From Streptomyces sp. YIM 130001 (GTDB taxonomy: Bacteria > Actinomycetota > Actinomycetes > Streptomycetales > Streptomycetaceae), in contig NZ_KZ984548.1 in the NCBI RefSeq assembly GCF_003574445.1, positions 1 to 64,000 on the forward strand: a stretch of 64,000 bases of DNA, written 5' to 3'. Both the position numbers and the translations under genes were made by a program. The notes under the pieces are model-generated. The model did no database searches and was not told the DNA's origin. It saw only the letters and a list, made by a program, of their open reading frames with translations. Below, piece after piece: positions 27,082-34,462 of this stretch (position 1 is its first letter; the number at the start of each line of letters is the position of its first letter).

Positions 27082-28029
27082 CTACTCGGCGAGCTGCGAC
27101 GCCACCTTCGAGGCCAGTTCCCGTGCGGTGTCCTGCATTTCCTTGCTGTCCGGCACCTCCGTGCCGCGCGCCGGCTGCTCGTCGTACTCGACGGTCACAA
27201 TGACGTTCGACGTGCGGAACACCACAGTCACCGTGCGGTGGCGGGCCGCCGCGCTCTCGGCGCTCAGCTTGTCGTCGACGAAGGCCTGGTCGGCGAGACC
27301 GTCCAGAACCCGGGGCTCGAGGCCGTCGGGGACGGGCGGAGTGGTCGCGGCGCCCGATTCGCCCGAACTGTCCGGCGATGCAGCGGTCTTGCCCGTGCTG
27401 CCACCCTCGGACCCCTCGGACTCATCGGCATCCTCGGCCTTGCCCTCGCCGCTGCCGTCGGGGTCGGTAGTCGCCGGAGTCTTCGCGCCGTCGCCGGGCT
27501 CCTCGCTGCCCTTGTCGCCCTCGCCGCCCTTGCCCGTTCCGCCCGGTGACTCCTCGGTGTCGCCGCTGCCGCTCGGGGCCGGAGCCGGCAGATCGGCGGC
27601 CAGCTCCTGCTGCAGATACAGCTTCTCGGCGAGCTTGTCGTCGCTGACCGATCCGTCGTACGACACCACACGCTCGAAGCCCACCCGCAGGTTGTGGCTC
27701 GCCTGGGCCGACTCCACCTTCCAACGGCAGCCCACGAGCCGGTCGGTGTCGTACGTGACCGTCGCCTCGCCCGCGTACAGCTTCTCCCGCTGGGTCTCGG
27801 GCGCCGCCTTGATACCCGGCAGCATCGTGTCGAGCGCGCCGCGTTCCGGTGTGCGGCACGGGTCGGGCAGGGTCCGGTACTTGCCGGGTGCCGCCGCCGG
27901 GGTGCTCGTGTCCGCGCCGCCCGGTTTCGAGTCGCCCGCCTCTTCGCCGAGGTCCGAGCCAGTCGTACAGCCGCCGAGCAGCAGCGCGAGAAGCGCGGCC
28001 GCGCCCGGGACATACCCCTTACGCCGCAC
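27082..28029 (-). CDS. DUF3558-family lipoprotein
   Basis: A 315-residue paralogue of the neighbouring lipoprotein. The signal MRRKGYVPGAAALLALLLGG ends in the lipobox LGGCTT. The mature part has the DUF3558 start YRTLPDPCRTPERGALDTML and a paired Cys in VGCRWK, then a long Ser/Gly/Glu/Asp-rich insert in the middle rather than at the C-terminus as in its neighbour. The GTG at 28029 has GGGAG 8 nt upstream; a GTG seven codons earlier is possible. It is divergent from rtcB with about 160 nt between. Confidence 0.8.
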   Translation of the reverse strand: MRRKGYVPGAAALLALLLGGCTTGSDLGEEAGDSKPGGADTSTPAAAPGKYRTLPDPCRTPERGALDTMLPGIKAAPETQREKLYAGEATVTYDTDRLVGCRWKVESAQASHNLRVGFERVVSYDGSVSDDKLAEKLYLQQELAADLPAPAPSGSGDTEESPGGTGKGGEGDKGSEEPGDGAKTPATTDPDGSGEGKAEDADESEGSEGGSTGKTAASPDSSGESGAATTPPVPDGLEPRVLDGLADQAFVDDKLSAESAAARHRTVTVVFRTSNVIVTVEYDEQPARGTEVPDSKEMQDTARELASKVASQLAE

Positions 28030-28192
28030 GGTTCCGGCTCCCTTCACCACGGAAAACAGGTTGCCGCCCTCCGGCGGCCAGTGACCACAATGTTTATCGC
28101 ACGCGCCGCTGTGAATGCCGGTTCGCTATCCCTTTTGACGAACTCGGCTCCAGATTTTGCGCTTTCAGACTTTTCGGGGGAACGAGGTAGGT

Positions 28193-29386
28193 ATGTCGTA
28201 CGTAGAGGTTCCGGGCGCGAAGGTCCCGATCCGGATGTGGGCCGATCCCGCGTCCGTCGAGGACGTGGCGCTCCGCCAGCTCCAGAATGTCGCAACTCTG
28301 CCCTGGATCAAGGGCCTTGCCGTGATGCCCGACGTCCACTTCGGCAAGGGTGCGACGGTCGGCTCCGTGATCGCCATGCGTGACGCGGTCTGCCCGGCCG
28401 CCGTCGGCGTGGACATCGGCTGCGGAATGTCCGCGGTCAAGACGTCCCTGACGGCGAACGACCTCCCGGGCGACCTGTCCCGACTGCGCTCCAGGATCGA
28501 ACAGGTCATCCCGGTCGGCCGCGGCATGCACGACTCCCCGGTCGACCCCGGCCGCCTGCACGGCTTCCCGACCTCGGGGTGGGAGGCGTTCTGGGGGCGG
28601 TTCGACGGGGTGGCGGACGCGGTCAAGTTCCGCCAGGAGCGGGCCACGAAGCAGATGGGCTCGCTCGGATCCGGGAATCATTTCGTCGAGTTTTGCATCG
28701 ATACGTCCGGATCCGTCTGGCTGATGCTCCACTCCGGTTCGCGGAACATCGGCAAGGAACTGGCCGAGTACCACATCGGCGTGGCCCAGAAGCTCCCGCA
28801 CAACCAGGGCCTGGTCGACCGCGACCTGGCGGTCTTCGTCGCGGACACACCTCAGATGGCGGCGTACCGGAACGACCTGTTCTGGGCGCAGGAGTACGCC
28901 AAGTACAACCGCGCCATCATGATGGGCCTCTTCCAGGACGTGGTGCGCAAGGAGTTCAAGAAGGCGAAGGTCACCTTCGAGCCGGTCATCTCCTGCCACC
29001 ACAACTACGTGGCGGAGGAGCGTTACGAGGGCATGGACCTCCTGGTCACCCGGAAGGGCGCGATCCGCGCCGGCTCGGGCGACCTGGGGATCATCCCCGG
29101 TTCCATGGGCACCGGTTCGTACATCGTGAAGGGCCTCGGGAACGAGAAGTCGTTCAACTCGGCCTCCCACGGCGCCGGTCGCCGCATGAGCCGGAACGCG
29201 GCGAAGCGGCGCTACTCGGCCAAGGACCTCGAGGAGCAGACCCGCGGCGTCGAGTGCCGTAAGGACTCCGGCGTGGTGGACGAGATCCCGGGCGCCTACA
29301 AGCCGATCGAGCAGGTCATCGACCAGCAGACCGACCTGGTCCAGGTCGTCGCCAAGCTCAAGCAGGTCATCTGCGTGAAGGGGTGA
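28193..29386 (+). CDS. rtcB: RNA-splicing ligase RtcB
   Basis: GTP- and Mn-dependent RNA ligase joining 2',3'-cyclic phosphate or 3'-phosphate ends to 5'-OH ends, used in RNA repair. It has 397 residues, the short bacterial form. Visible features are PDVHFGKGATVGSV, the metal-binding Cys77 in VGVDIGCGMSAVK, GSLGSGNHFVE, the HHNY histidines, and the guanylylated His in SHGAGRRMSR. The ATG has GAGGTAGGT directly upstream. No archease, RtcA or RtcR gene is next to it, so it stands alone here. Its RNA targets in Streptomyces are not evident. Confidence 0.94.
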   Translation: MSYVEVPGAKVPIRMWADPASVEDVALRQLQNVATLPWIKGLAVMPDVHFGKGATVGSVIAMRDAVCPAAVGVDIGCGMSAVKTSLTANDLPGDLSRLRSRIEQVIPVGRGMHDSPVDPGRLHGFPTSGWEAFWGRFDGVADAVKFRQERATKQMGSLGSGNHFVEFCIDTSGSVWLMLHSGSRNIGKELAEYHIGVAQKLPHNQGLVDRDLAVFVADTPQMAAYRNDLFWAQEYAKYNRAIMMGLFQDVVRKEFKKAKVTFEPVISCHHNYVAEERYEGMDLLVTRKGAIRAGSGDLGIIPGSMGTGSYIVKGLGNEKSFNSASHGAGRRMSRNAAKRRYSAKDLEEQTRGVECRKDSGVVDEIPGAYKPIEQVIDQQTDLVQVVAKLKQVICVKG

Positions 29387-29440
29387 GTGCGGGGCGCGGT
29401 TCAAGTCGCCGTGACCGTCCGGGCCTTCGGGCCCGGGCGG

Positions 29441-29671
29441 TCATTTTGCGTGGGTGACCGCGTAGATCATGACGAAGGCGATGAGGTGGATGCCGAAGAG
29501 GAAGTAGGCCAGGTACCACCACATGTGGCGTTCGCTGCGTTCCTCCTCGGAGCGGCGGTGGGCGTCGGCCGCCGCGGTGTGGGCGGCAGCTTCTTCCGGC
29601 GTGAGGGTGGGGCCCGTTGCCGCCGGGGGCGGGGTGTCGGAGGGGGTGGCCTGGTCCGGGGTTTCCGGCAT
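29441..29671 (-). CDS. Small membrane protein, DUF6126-like
   Basis: A 76-residue protein. The first ~45 residues are polar (Pro/Thr/Ala, then a Glu/Arg-rich helix EEAAAHTAAADAHRRSEEER). One transmembrane helix follows (WWYLAYFLFGIHLIAFVMIY), ending AVTHAK. The HMWWYLAYFLFGIHL pattern resembles the DUF6126 family, recalled and not searched. The ATG lies 2 nt after the stop of the preceding gene, so it is the last gene of a three-gene coupled operon with the SDR. Function unknown. Confidence 0.65.
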   Translation of the reverse strand: MPETPDQATPSDTPPPAATGPTLTPEEAAAHTAAADAHRRSEEERSERHMWWYLAYFLFGIHLIAFVMIYAVTHAK

Positions 29672-29673
29672 GG

Positions 29674-29937
29674 TCAGGCGCCTTCGCGTGACTGGTGTGC
29701 CGCGCGTTCTGTCGTGTGGTGGGTGCGGGACCGGGTGAGGGCGCCGTCGAAGTCGCGCTGGGTGTCGTCGCACCAGTGCTGGAGGTCGGCGAGCAGGCGT
29801 TGCAGGGTTTCGCTCGGGCTGCGGCGCCAGCCGTCGGCGGAGAGCGTGTACGTCTGCAGGGCCTCGCCGGCGCGGCGCACCGCGGCCTCGTGCGCGGCCT
29901 CGGCGTCGTCGGATGTGGTGGGCTCGGGGTTCGGCAT
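29674..29937 (-). CDS. Small soluble protein of unknown function, 87 residues
   Basis: A mostly helical, acidic/basic mixed protein (MPNPEPTTSDDAEAAHEAAV at the start, then SPSETLQRLLADLQHWCDDT) with one Cys and no membrane segment. The start ATG shares the TGATG overlap with the SDR stop, a classic translational coupling; GGGAG lies 5 nt upstream. An alternative GTG is one codon earlier. It ends 2 nt before a small membrane protein. I recognise no family. Confidence 0.65.
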   Translation of the reverse strand: MPNPEPTTSDDAEAAHEAAVRRAGEALQTYTLSADGWRRSPSETLQRLLADLQHWCDDTQRDFDGALTRSRTHHTTERAAHQSREGA

Positions 29938-30698
29938 CACTGCTCCCGGTGGACCTTCTGGTTGGAGGCCTGGGCGCGGGGGCGGACCACGAGCAGGTCG
30001 ATGTTGACGTGGCTGGGACGGGTGACGGCCCAGGCCACGGTGTCGGCGACGTCGTCGGAGGTGAGGGGCTCGGCGACGCCGGCGTAGACGGCGGCGGCCT
30101 TCGACTCGTCGCCCCGGAAGCGGTTGACCGCGAATCCCTCGGTCTTCACCATGCCGGGCGCGATCTCGATGACCCGTACGGGCTGTCCGACGATCTCCAG
30201 GCGCAGCGTCTCGGCGAGTACGTGGGCCCCGTGCTTCGCCGCGACGTAACCGGCACCGCCCTCATAGGTGGCGTGGCCCGCGGTGGAGGTCAGGACGACG
30301 ACCGTGCCGTCGCCGGAGGCGACCAGGGCCGGCAGGAGGGCCTGCGTGAGGTGCAGTACGCCGATGACGTTGACCTCGTACATCTGACGCCAGTCCGCCG
30401 GGTCGCCGGTGGCTACCGGGTCGGCGCCGAGTGCGCCGCCCGCGTTGTTGACCAGGACGTCGCAGCGGTCGAGGCCGGCCGCGAAGGTGTCGACGGCTGC
30501 GCGGTCGGTGACGTCGAGGGTGTGCGCGGTCGCCTGGTGGCCCGCGGCCCGGATCTCCTCCGCGAGGGACTCGACGCGGTCCTTGCGCCGGGCGGTGACG
30601 ACGACGTGGTACCCCTCGGCGGCGAGCCTGCGTGCCGTGGCGGAGCCGATTCCGCTGCTCGCGCCGGTGACGACGGCGGTTCGGACGGCGGCGCTCAT
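29937..30698 (-). CDS. Short-chain dehydrogenase/reductase (classical SDR)
   Basis: Cytosolic NAD(P)-dependent oxidoreductase of 253 residues. It has TGASSGIG at 11-18, the NNAG motif (LVNNAGGALG, about 83-90), a catalytic Ser near 138 and the YVAAK pair (Y151, K155). ARRKD at the end of the second strand suggests NADPH preference. The tail continues with QASNQKVHREQ. The substrate is unknown. The ATG at 30698 has GGAGCAGCCC upstream. It heads an operon with two small proteins coupled to it. Confidence 0.87.
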   Translation of the reverse strand: MSAAVRTAVVTGASSGIGSATARRLAAEGYHVVVTARRKDRVESLAEEIRAAGHQATAHTLDVTDRAAVDTFAAGLDRCDVLVNNAGGALGADPVATGDPADWRQMYEVNVIGVLHLTQALLPALVASGDGTVVVLTSTAGHATYEGGAGYVAAKHGAHVLAETLRLEIVGQPVRVIEIAPGMVKTEGFAVNRFRGDESKAAAVYAGVAEPLTSDDVADTVAWAVTRPSHVNIDLLVVRPRAQASNQKVHREQ

Positions 30699-31022
30699 GG
30701 GCTGCTCCTCGGTCTTGGGGTGGGTCTGGGACGGGGCGCGGTCCGGGTGATGCGGAGATGACTCGGGCGGGTCCGGTGCCTTCAGCCAGGCTAGCGGCCT
30801 TGCGGTGGGTGCTTGAGGCGAGTGGGGGGTGGGCGCCGCCTGGCCCTGTATGGGCGTGCCGGCCGAGGGACGGTTGTCGGTTGTCGGTTGTCGGTTGTCC
30901 GTCACGTACTGCTGGTTGGGCCCCTGACGCTTCCGGGCGCCTGCCGATTCCGTGGGGCGGGCTCTGCGGTCGCCGCGGCGGCCGTTGTCGGGTGGTGGCG
31001 GGGAACTCTCGGCGGGTGGGCC
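30699..31022. other. Gene-free stretch upstream of the SDR
   Basis: A 324-nt gap between two minus-strand genes. It holds the 5' flank of the SDR operon and four exact tandem copies of GGTTGTC (30872-30899). No gene with host-like codon use is visible; the short ORFs here are incidental. Confidence 0.5.
30872..30899. repeat. Tandem repeat, 4 x 7 bp
   Basis: GGTTGTC occurs four times head to tail without change. Confidence 0.85.
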
Positions 31023-32528
31023 TCAGGCTCCGGTCCAACGGGCGAGGGCCTGGCGGAGGGCGCTGGGGTCGGGCTTGTCCGAGGCCCAGGCCACGTGGCC
31101 GTCGGGGCGGACGAGGAGAGTGCCGCTTCGGTCGCCGGCCCAGTGGGCCTCCATCACTCGGTCGTTGAACGGGGCCGGGGCGGCGGGGTCGTGGGCCGGT
31201 GCTGTGGGGAGGTCGGGTGAGGCCGGGGGTGTGATGAGGACGAACCGGCCGCTGCGCAGGGCCTCGTGAAGTCGGCTGCCGTCGGCCAGGGAGACGTCGG
31301 CCGCGCGCTTGCCGACGAGGGGATGGGCGCCGCGGGGTGCCGCGTAGGCGTGTCCGATGCCGGTGATCTGGCCGATGGCCTTGGTGCGGATCGGGCGGAT
31401 GCGGTCGACGGCGTGGGTGAGGAGGGAGCGGAGGGTGTGCTGCGCCGCGTTGTGCGCCATGGAGAGGCGGATGATGGCGCCGCTGCTGCGGACGACGGCC
31501 CGGCCGACGGGGTGGCGCTCCGACTGGTAGCTGTCGAGCAGGGATTCGGGGGAGTCGCCGTGGAGGACGGCGGCGAGCTTCCAGGAGAGGTTGGCGGCAT
31601 CCTGCAGGCCGGTGTTCATGCCCTGTCCGCCGGCGGGGGAGTGGGTGTGTGCGGCGTCGCCGGCGAGGAGGACGCGGCCGGTGCGGTACTGCGGGACCTG
31701 CCGCTCGTCGCTGTGGAAGCGCGAGATCCAGCGGGGGTCGTGCATGCCGAAGTCGGATCCGAAGGCGCGTCGGGTGATGCCGCGGAGTTCGTCGAGGGAG
31801 ACCGGGGCGTCGTCCGGGATGTCGGCCCGCTCGCGGTTCCACCCGCCGACCCGCCAGTACCCGTCGCCGAAGGGGATGACGAAGGCGAAGGATTCCCCCG
31901 AGCCGTTCACCGCGACGGTGATGTCCGGCTCCGACTTCATCCTGACGTCGGCCAGGACGATCGAGCTGATCACGGAGTGCCCGGGGAAGGGCTGGCCGGT
32001 CGCGCGGCGGACGGCGCTGCGGATGCCGTCGGCCCCCACTACGTAGGCGGCCCGGTGGGTGGCGGTCGATCCGTCCTCCCGGCGCACGGTCACCTCGACG
32101 CCTTCGGCGTGCTGGCGGAGACCGGTGACTTCGGCGCCGTGCCGGAAGACGGCGCCGTGCTCGGTGGCGCGGCGATGGAGCAGTCTCTCCACCTCGTACT
32201 GCGGAGTGGAGAGGAGGAAGGGGAAGCGGGACTGCATGGTGCTGATGTCCAGGGAGAGGGAGCCGAACAGGCGCAGTTCCGTGATCTTCTGGCCCGTTTC
32301 TACGAGTTCGTCCGCCAGGCCGCGGGCGTCGAGCAGCTCCAGGGTGCGGGCGTGCACGCCGAAGGCCCTGGTCAGATTGCTGATCTTGGCGGGGCGCTTC
32401 TCGAGGACCGTGACCTGGACGCCGGCGGCGGCGAGGTCTCCGGCGAGCAGGAGGCCGGTGGGACCCGAGCCGACGACGATGACATCGGCCTGAGGGGTGG
32501 TGCCGGTGGTGTCGGTGCTGCTGTTCAT
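31023..32528 (-). CDS. FAD-dependent aromatic monooxygenase (PheA/Rox-like)
   Basis: Group A flavoprotein hydroxylase of 501 residues. The FAD-binding GxGxxG is VVGSGPTGLLLAGDLAAAG near the N-terminus, the DG motif is VVGADGIRSAVRR, and the GD motif is GDAAHTHSPAGGQGMN near 297-312. The C-terminal thioredoxin-like cap ends with LVRPDGHVAWASD. The family includes phenol hydroxylases, polyketide-tailoring hydroxylases and rifampicin monooxygenase, so detoxification of an aromatic or antibiotic is plausible but inferred. The ATG has AAGGAGG 6 nt upstream. It is divergent from a TetR gene with paired operators between, so it is probably TetR-repressed and ligand-induced. Confidence 0.87.
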   Translation of the reverse strand: MNSSTDTTGTTPQADVIVVGSGPTGLLLAGDLAAAGVQVTVLEKRPAKISNLTRAFGVHARTLELLDARGLADELVETGQKITELRLFGSLSLDISTMQSRFPFLLSTPQYEVERLLHRRATEHGAVFRHGAEVTGLRQHAEGVEVTVRREDGSTATHRAAYVVGADGIRSAVRRATGQPFPGHSVISSIVLADVRMKSEPDITVAVNGSGESFAFVIPFGDGYWRVGGWNRERADIPDDAPVSLDELRGITRRAFGSDFGMHDPRWISRFHSDERQVPQYRTGRVLLAGDAAHTHSPAGGQGMNTGLQDAANLSWKLAAVLHGDSPESLLDSYQSERHPVGRAVVRSSGAIIRLSMAHNAAQHTLRSLLTHAVDRIRPIRTKAIGQITGIGHAYAAPRGAHPLVGKRAADVSLADGSRLHEALRSGRFVLITPPASPDLPTAPAHDPAAPAPFNDRVMEAHWAGDRSGTLLVRPDGHVAWASDKPDPSALRQALARWTGA

Positions 32529-32555
32529 GGCGGCCTCCTTGAGCGGCTGCGGGCG

Positions 32556-32655
32556 TGTGCATGTGCGTGTGTCTGCGTATCTGCGATTCCGTGTGCCTGC
32601 GATTCGGTGTGTCTGTGCCTGTGCCTGTGTCTGTGTGGGTGCCTGTGTCCGTACA
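32556..32655. repeat. TG-rich low-complexity leader
   Basis: About 100 nt dominated by TGTG, CTGTG and TGCG steps with short imperfect repeats such as TGTGCCTG and CTGCGATTC. On the mRNA strand of the monooxygenase it is a CA-rich, weakly structured 5' leader. Confidence 0.6.
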
Positions 32656-32716
32656 TCGGACTGCTCGGGCTTCGTGCCGGTGGTGGCGGTCGGTTCGTCG
32701 TGGGCGGGTCAACTGA

Positions 32717-32741
32717 TGTTGGCCAACGACTGTTGGTCAAC
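32717..32741. promoter_or_regulatory. Operator site 1 for the divergent TetR regulator
   Basis: TGTTGGCCAAC and TGTTGGTCAAC lie 14 bp apart, start to start. Each contains the palindrome GTTGGYCAAC, and a further half-site GTCAAC precedes them. The site lies on the monooxygenase side of the intergenic region. Confidence 0.65.
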
Positions 32742-32784
32742 GCTTGTGGGCAAATCTAGGGCAGCTCGTATTCTCTGTCAACAC

Positions 32785-32813
32785 TTGTTGGCCAACGGAT
32801 GTTGGCCTACAGT
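32785..32813 (+). promoter_or_regulatory. Leaderless tetR promoter overlapped by operator site 2
   Basis: TTGTTG (32785-32790), 17 nt, then TACAGT (32808-32813), with the tetR ATG 7 nt further on. Operator site 2 covers it: TGTTGGCCAAC (32786-32796) and TGTTGGCCTAC (32800-32810), again 14 bp apart. Binding would block the regulator's own promoter. Confidence 0.65.
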
Positions 32814-32820
32814 GGTTGGC

Positions 32821-33426
32821 ATGCCTGAGAACCTCACCCCACCGGCACACGGCAGCGGTGCGACCCCCCGCCGTTCCGACGCCACCCGCGCCGCGATCCT
32901 CGAGGCGGCCCGCGAGCGCTTCGCCGCTGACGGGTACGAGCGCGCCACCATCCGCGCGATCGCCCGCGACGCCGGGATCGACCCGTCGATGGTGATGCGG
33001 TACTACGGCAACAAGGAGGGGCTCTTCGCGGCGGCATCCGAGATCGATCTCCGCTTCGACGAGCTGCCCGGCATCCGGATCGGCGCCGACCAGCACGTGG
33101 GAGCGGCCCTGGTCTCCCACTTCCTCGACCGCTGGGAGCGGGACGATGTGCTCACCGCTCTCCTGCGGGTCGGCGTCACCAATGACGCAGCCGCCCGCCG
33201 CATGCAGGAGATTTTCAAGGAGCAGCTCGGCCCGCTCGTCGCCGCGGTCTGCCCCGTCCCCGAAGAGGCTCCGCGTCGCGCCTCCCTCGCCGCTTCGCAG
33301 ATCCTCGGCATGGCACTCGCCCGCTACGTCCTGCGCTTCCCGCCCGCCGTAGAGATGACGCGGGAGGAGGTGATCGCCTGGCTCGCACCCACTGTGCAGC
33401 GGTACTTGACCGCAGCCGAGGCGTGA
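32821..33426 (+). CDS. TetR family transcriptional repressor
   Basis: A 201-residue one-component regulator. The N-terminal HTH is at about 20-66 (TRAAILEAARERFAADGYER, then ATIRAIARDAGIDPSMVMRY and YGNKEGLF). The remainder is a helical ligand-binding and dimer domain of the AcrR/TetR_C type, ending LAPTVQRYLTAAEA. The ATG lies 7 nt from a -10 hexamer and lacks a ribosome-binding site, so the mRNA is probably leaderless. It is divergent from the FAD monooxygenase, which it most likely represses with itself through the paired operators. Confidence 0.9.
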   Translation: MPENLTPPAHGSGATPRRSDATRAAILEAARERFAADGYERATIRAIARDAGIDPSMVMRYYGNKEGLFAAASEIDLRFDELPGIRIGADQHVGAALVSHFLDRWERDDVLTALLRVGVTNDAAARRMQEIFKEQLGPLVAAVCPVPEEAPRRASLAASQILGMALARYVLRFPPAVEMTREEVIAWLAPTVQRYLTAAEA

Positions 33427-33580
33427 TCCTCCGGCATCCGCCCGGTGGTCCGGCACCGAACGGCCGCCTTCCGCGGCGCCCCGTGCGAGGGCCTCCTCCG
33501 CGACCGCGCTTCGCCCAGCGCGATCGAGGCCTCCGCCCGCGGCCGCGCACCCGCGGCGCGAGCACGGCCGGCGGTGTCCG

Positions 33581-33586
33581 TACGCT
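33581..33586 (+). promoter_or_regulatory. -10 hexamer of a leaderless promoter (GNAT gene)
   Basis: TACGCT ends 7 nt before the ATG at 33594. No ribosome-binding site is visible. Confidence 0.4.
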
Positions 33587-33593
33587 GCCGGGC

Positions 33594-34028
33594 ATGAGGA
33601 TCACCGATCTTGAACCCGGGGACCCGCGCCTCGCGGCCGACTTGCTCTACGTCCTGCGGGAGCTCCGCCCGCACCTGACGGCCGAGTTGCTCGACGAGGT
33701 CTACGGGGAGGGGCACGTCCAGGGCCTGCGCTTCACCGCCGCGTACGCCGAGGACGGTGCCTGTCTCGGTGTCGCCGGCTGGCGGGTCGTGGTGAACACC
33801 AGCGCGCTGCGGAAGCTGTACGTGGACGACCTGGTGACCGCCACCGAGGCCCGCTCGTCCGGCGTCGGCAGGGAGCTGCTCGCCCACCTGGAGGGCCGCG
33901 CCCGTGAACTCGCCTGCCATCGCGTCGAGTTGGACTCCGGTACTCAGCGCTCCGATGCGCACCGCTTCTACTTCAGGGAGCGGATGCACGTCAGCGGTTA
34001 CCACTTCACCAAGCCCGTCCACGCCTGA
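33594..34028 (+). CDS. GNAT family acetyltransferase
   Basis: A 144-residue GCN5-related N-acetyltransferase. The acetyl-CoA loop is in the region VTATEARSSGVGRELLAHLE (the Q/RxxGxG/A-type loop reads RSSGVG), preceded by strand 4 (LRKLYVDDLV) and followed by VELDSGTQRSDAHRFYFRER with the typical YxxxGF-like end. The acceptor is unknown. It starts at MRITDLEPGDPRLAADLLYV, probably leaderless. It converges with the AraC gene across a minisatellite. Confidence 0.85.
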   Translation: MRITDLEPGDPRLAADLLYVLRELRPHLTAELLDEVYGEGHVQGLRFTAAYAEDGACLGVAGWRVVVNTSALRKLYVDDLVTATEARSSGVGRELLAHLEGRARELACHRVELDSGTQRSDAHRFYFRERMHVSGYHFTKPVHA

Positions 34029-34302
34029 TCCGTCTGCTCCGTCGGGCTGATCCGGCGGTTGCACCGGGCCTGTTCCGTCTGCTCCGTCGGGCTGATCCGG
34101 CGGTTGCACCATGCCTGTTCCGTCTGCTCCGTCGGGCGGGATCCGGCGGTTGCACCGGGCCTGTTCCGTCTGCTCCGCCGGGCGGGATCCGGCGGCTGCG
34201 CCATGTCTGATCCGTCTGCTCCGCCAGGCGGGATCCGGCGGCTGCACCATGCCTGTTCCGTCCGCTGCACCGGGCCGATCCGGCCGCTGCACCGGGCCTG
34301 AT
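34024..34302. repeat. Minisatellite: about six copies of a 45-46-bp unit
   Basis: Units containing CGTCTGCTCCG and GATCCGGCGG start at about 34031, 34076, 34121, 34167, 34213 and 34259. The first three are 45 bp apart and the later ones 46 bp because of one extra G. The last copy is degenerate. The array begins at the GNAT stop codon, and open frames through it on both strands are repetitive and not genes. Confidence 0.85.
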
Positions 34303-34335
34303 CCCACCGCTCCACCACCTGATCCCACCCCTCCA

Positions 34336-34450
34336 CCAGGCCGGCCCTCCGCCAGGCCGCCCCCCTCCGCCAGGCCGCCCCCCTCCACCAGGCCGCCCCC
34401 CTCCACCAGGCCGGCTCGCCCCGCCCAGCCGGCTCGCCCCGCCCAGCCCA
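34336..34450. repeat. Second tandem array, about 18-bp units
   Basis: CCAGGCCGCCCCCCTCCR occurs from 34352 to 34405 three times exactly, with a 16-bp variant before it (34336) and a CCAGCCGGCTCGCCCCGCC variant repeated after it. It runs up to the end of the AraC gene. Confidence 0.8.
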
Positions 34451-34462
34451 GCCGGCGCGAGG

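Noticed and set aside
34024..34302. CRISPR array
   Set aside because: The 45-46-bp units are contiguous with no unique spacers, and no cas genes are present.
34024..34460. Open frames on both strands through the repeat arrays
   Set aside because: The translations are monotonous repeats (Gly/Ala/Glu or Ser/Ala/Pro) with no start signal; the DNA is a minisatellite.
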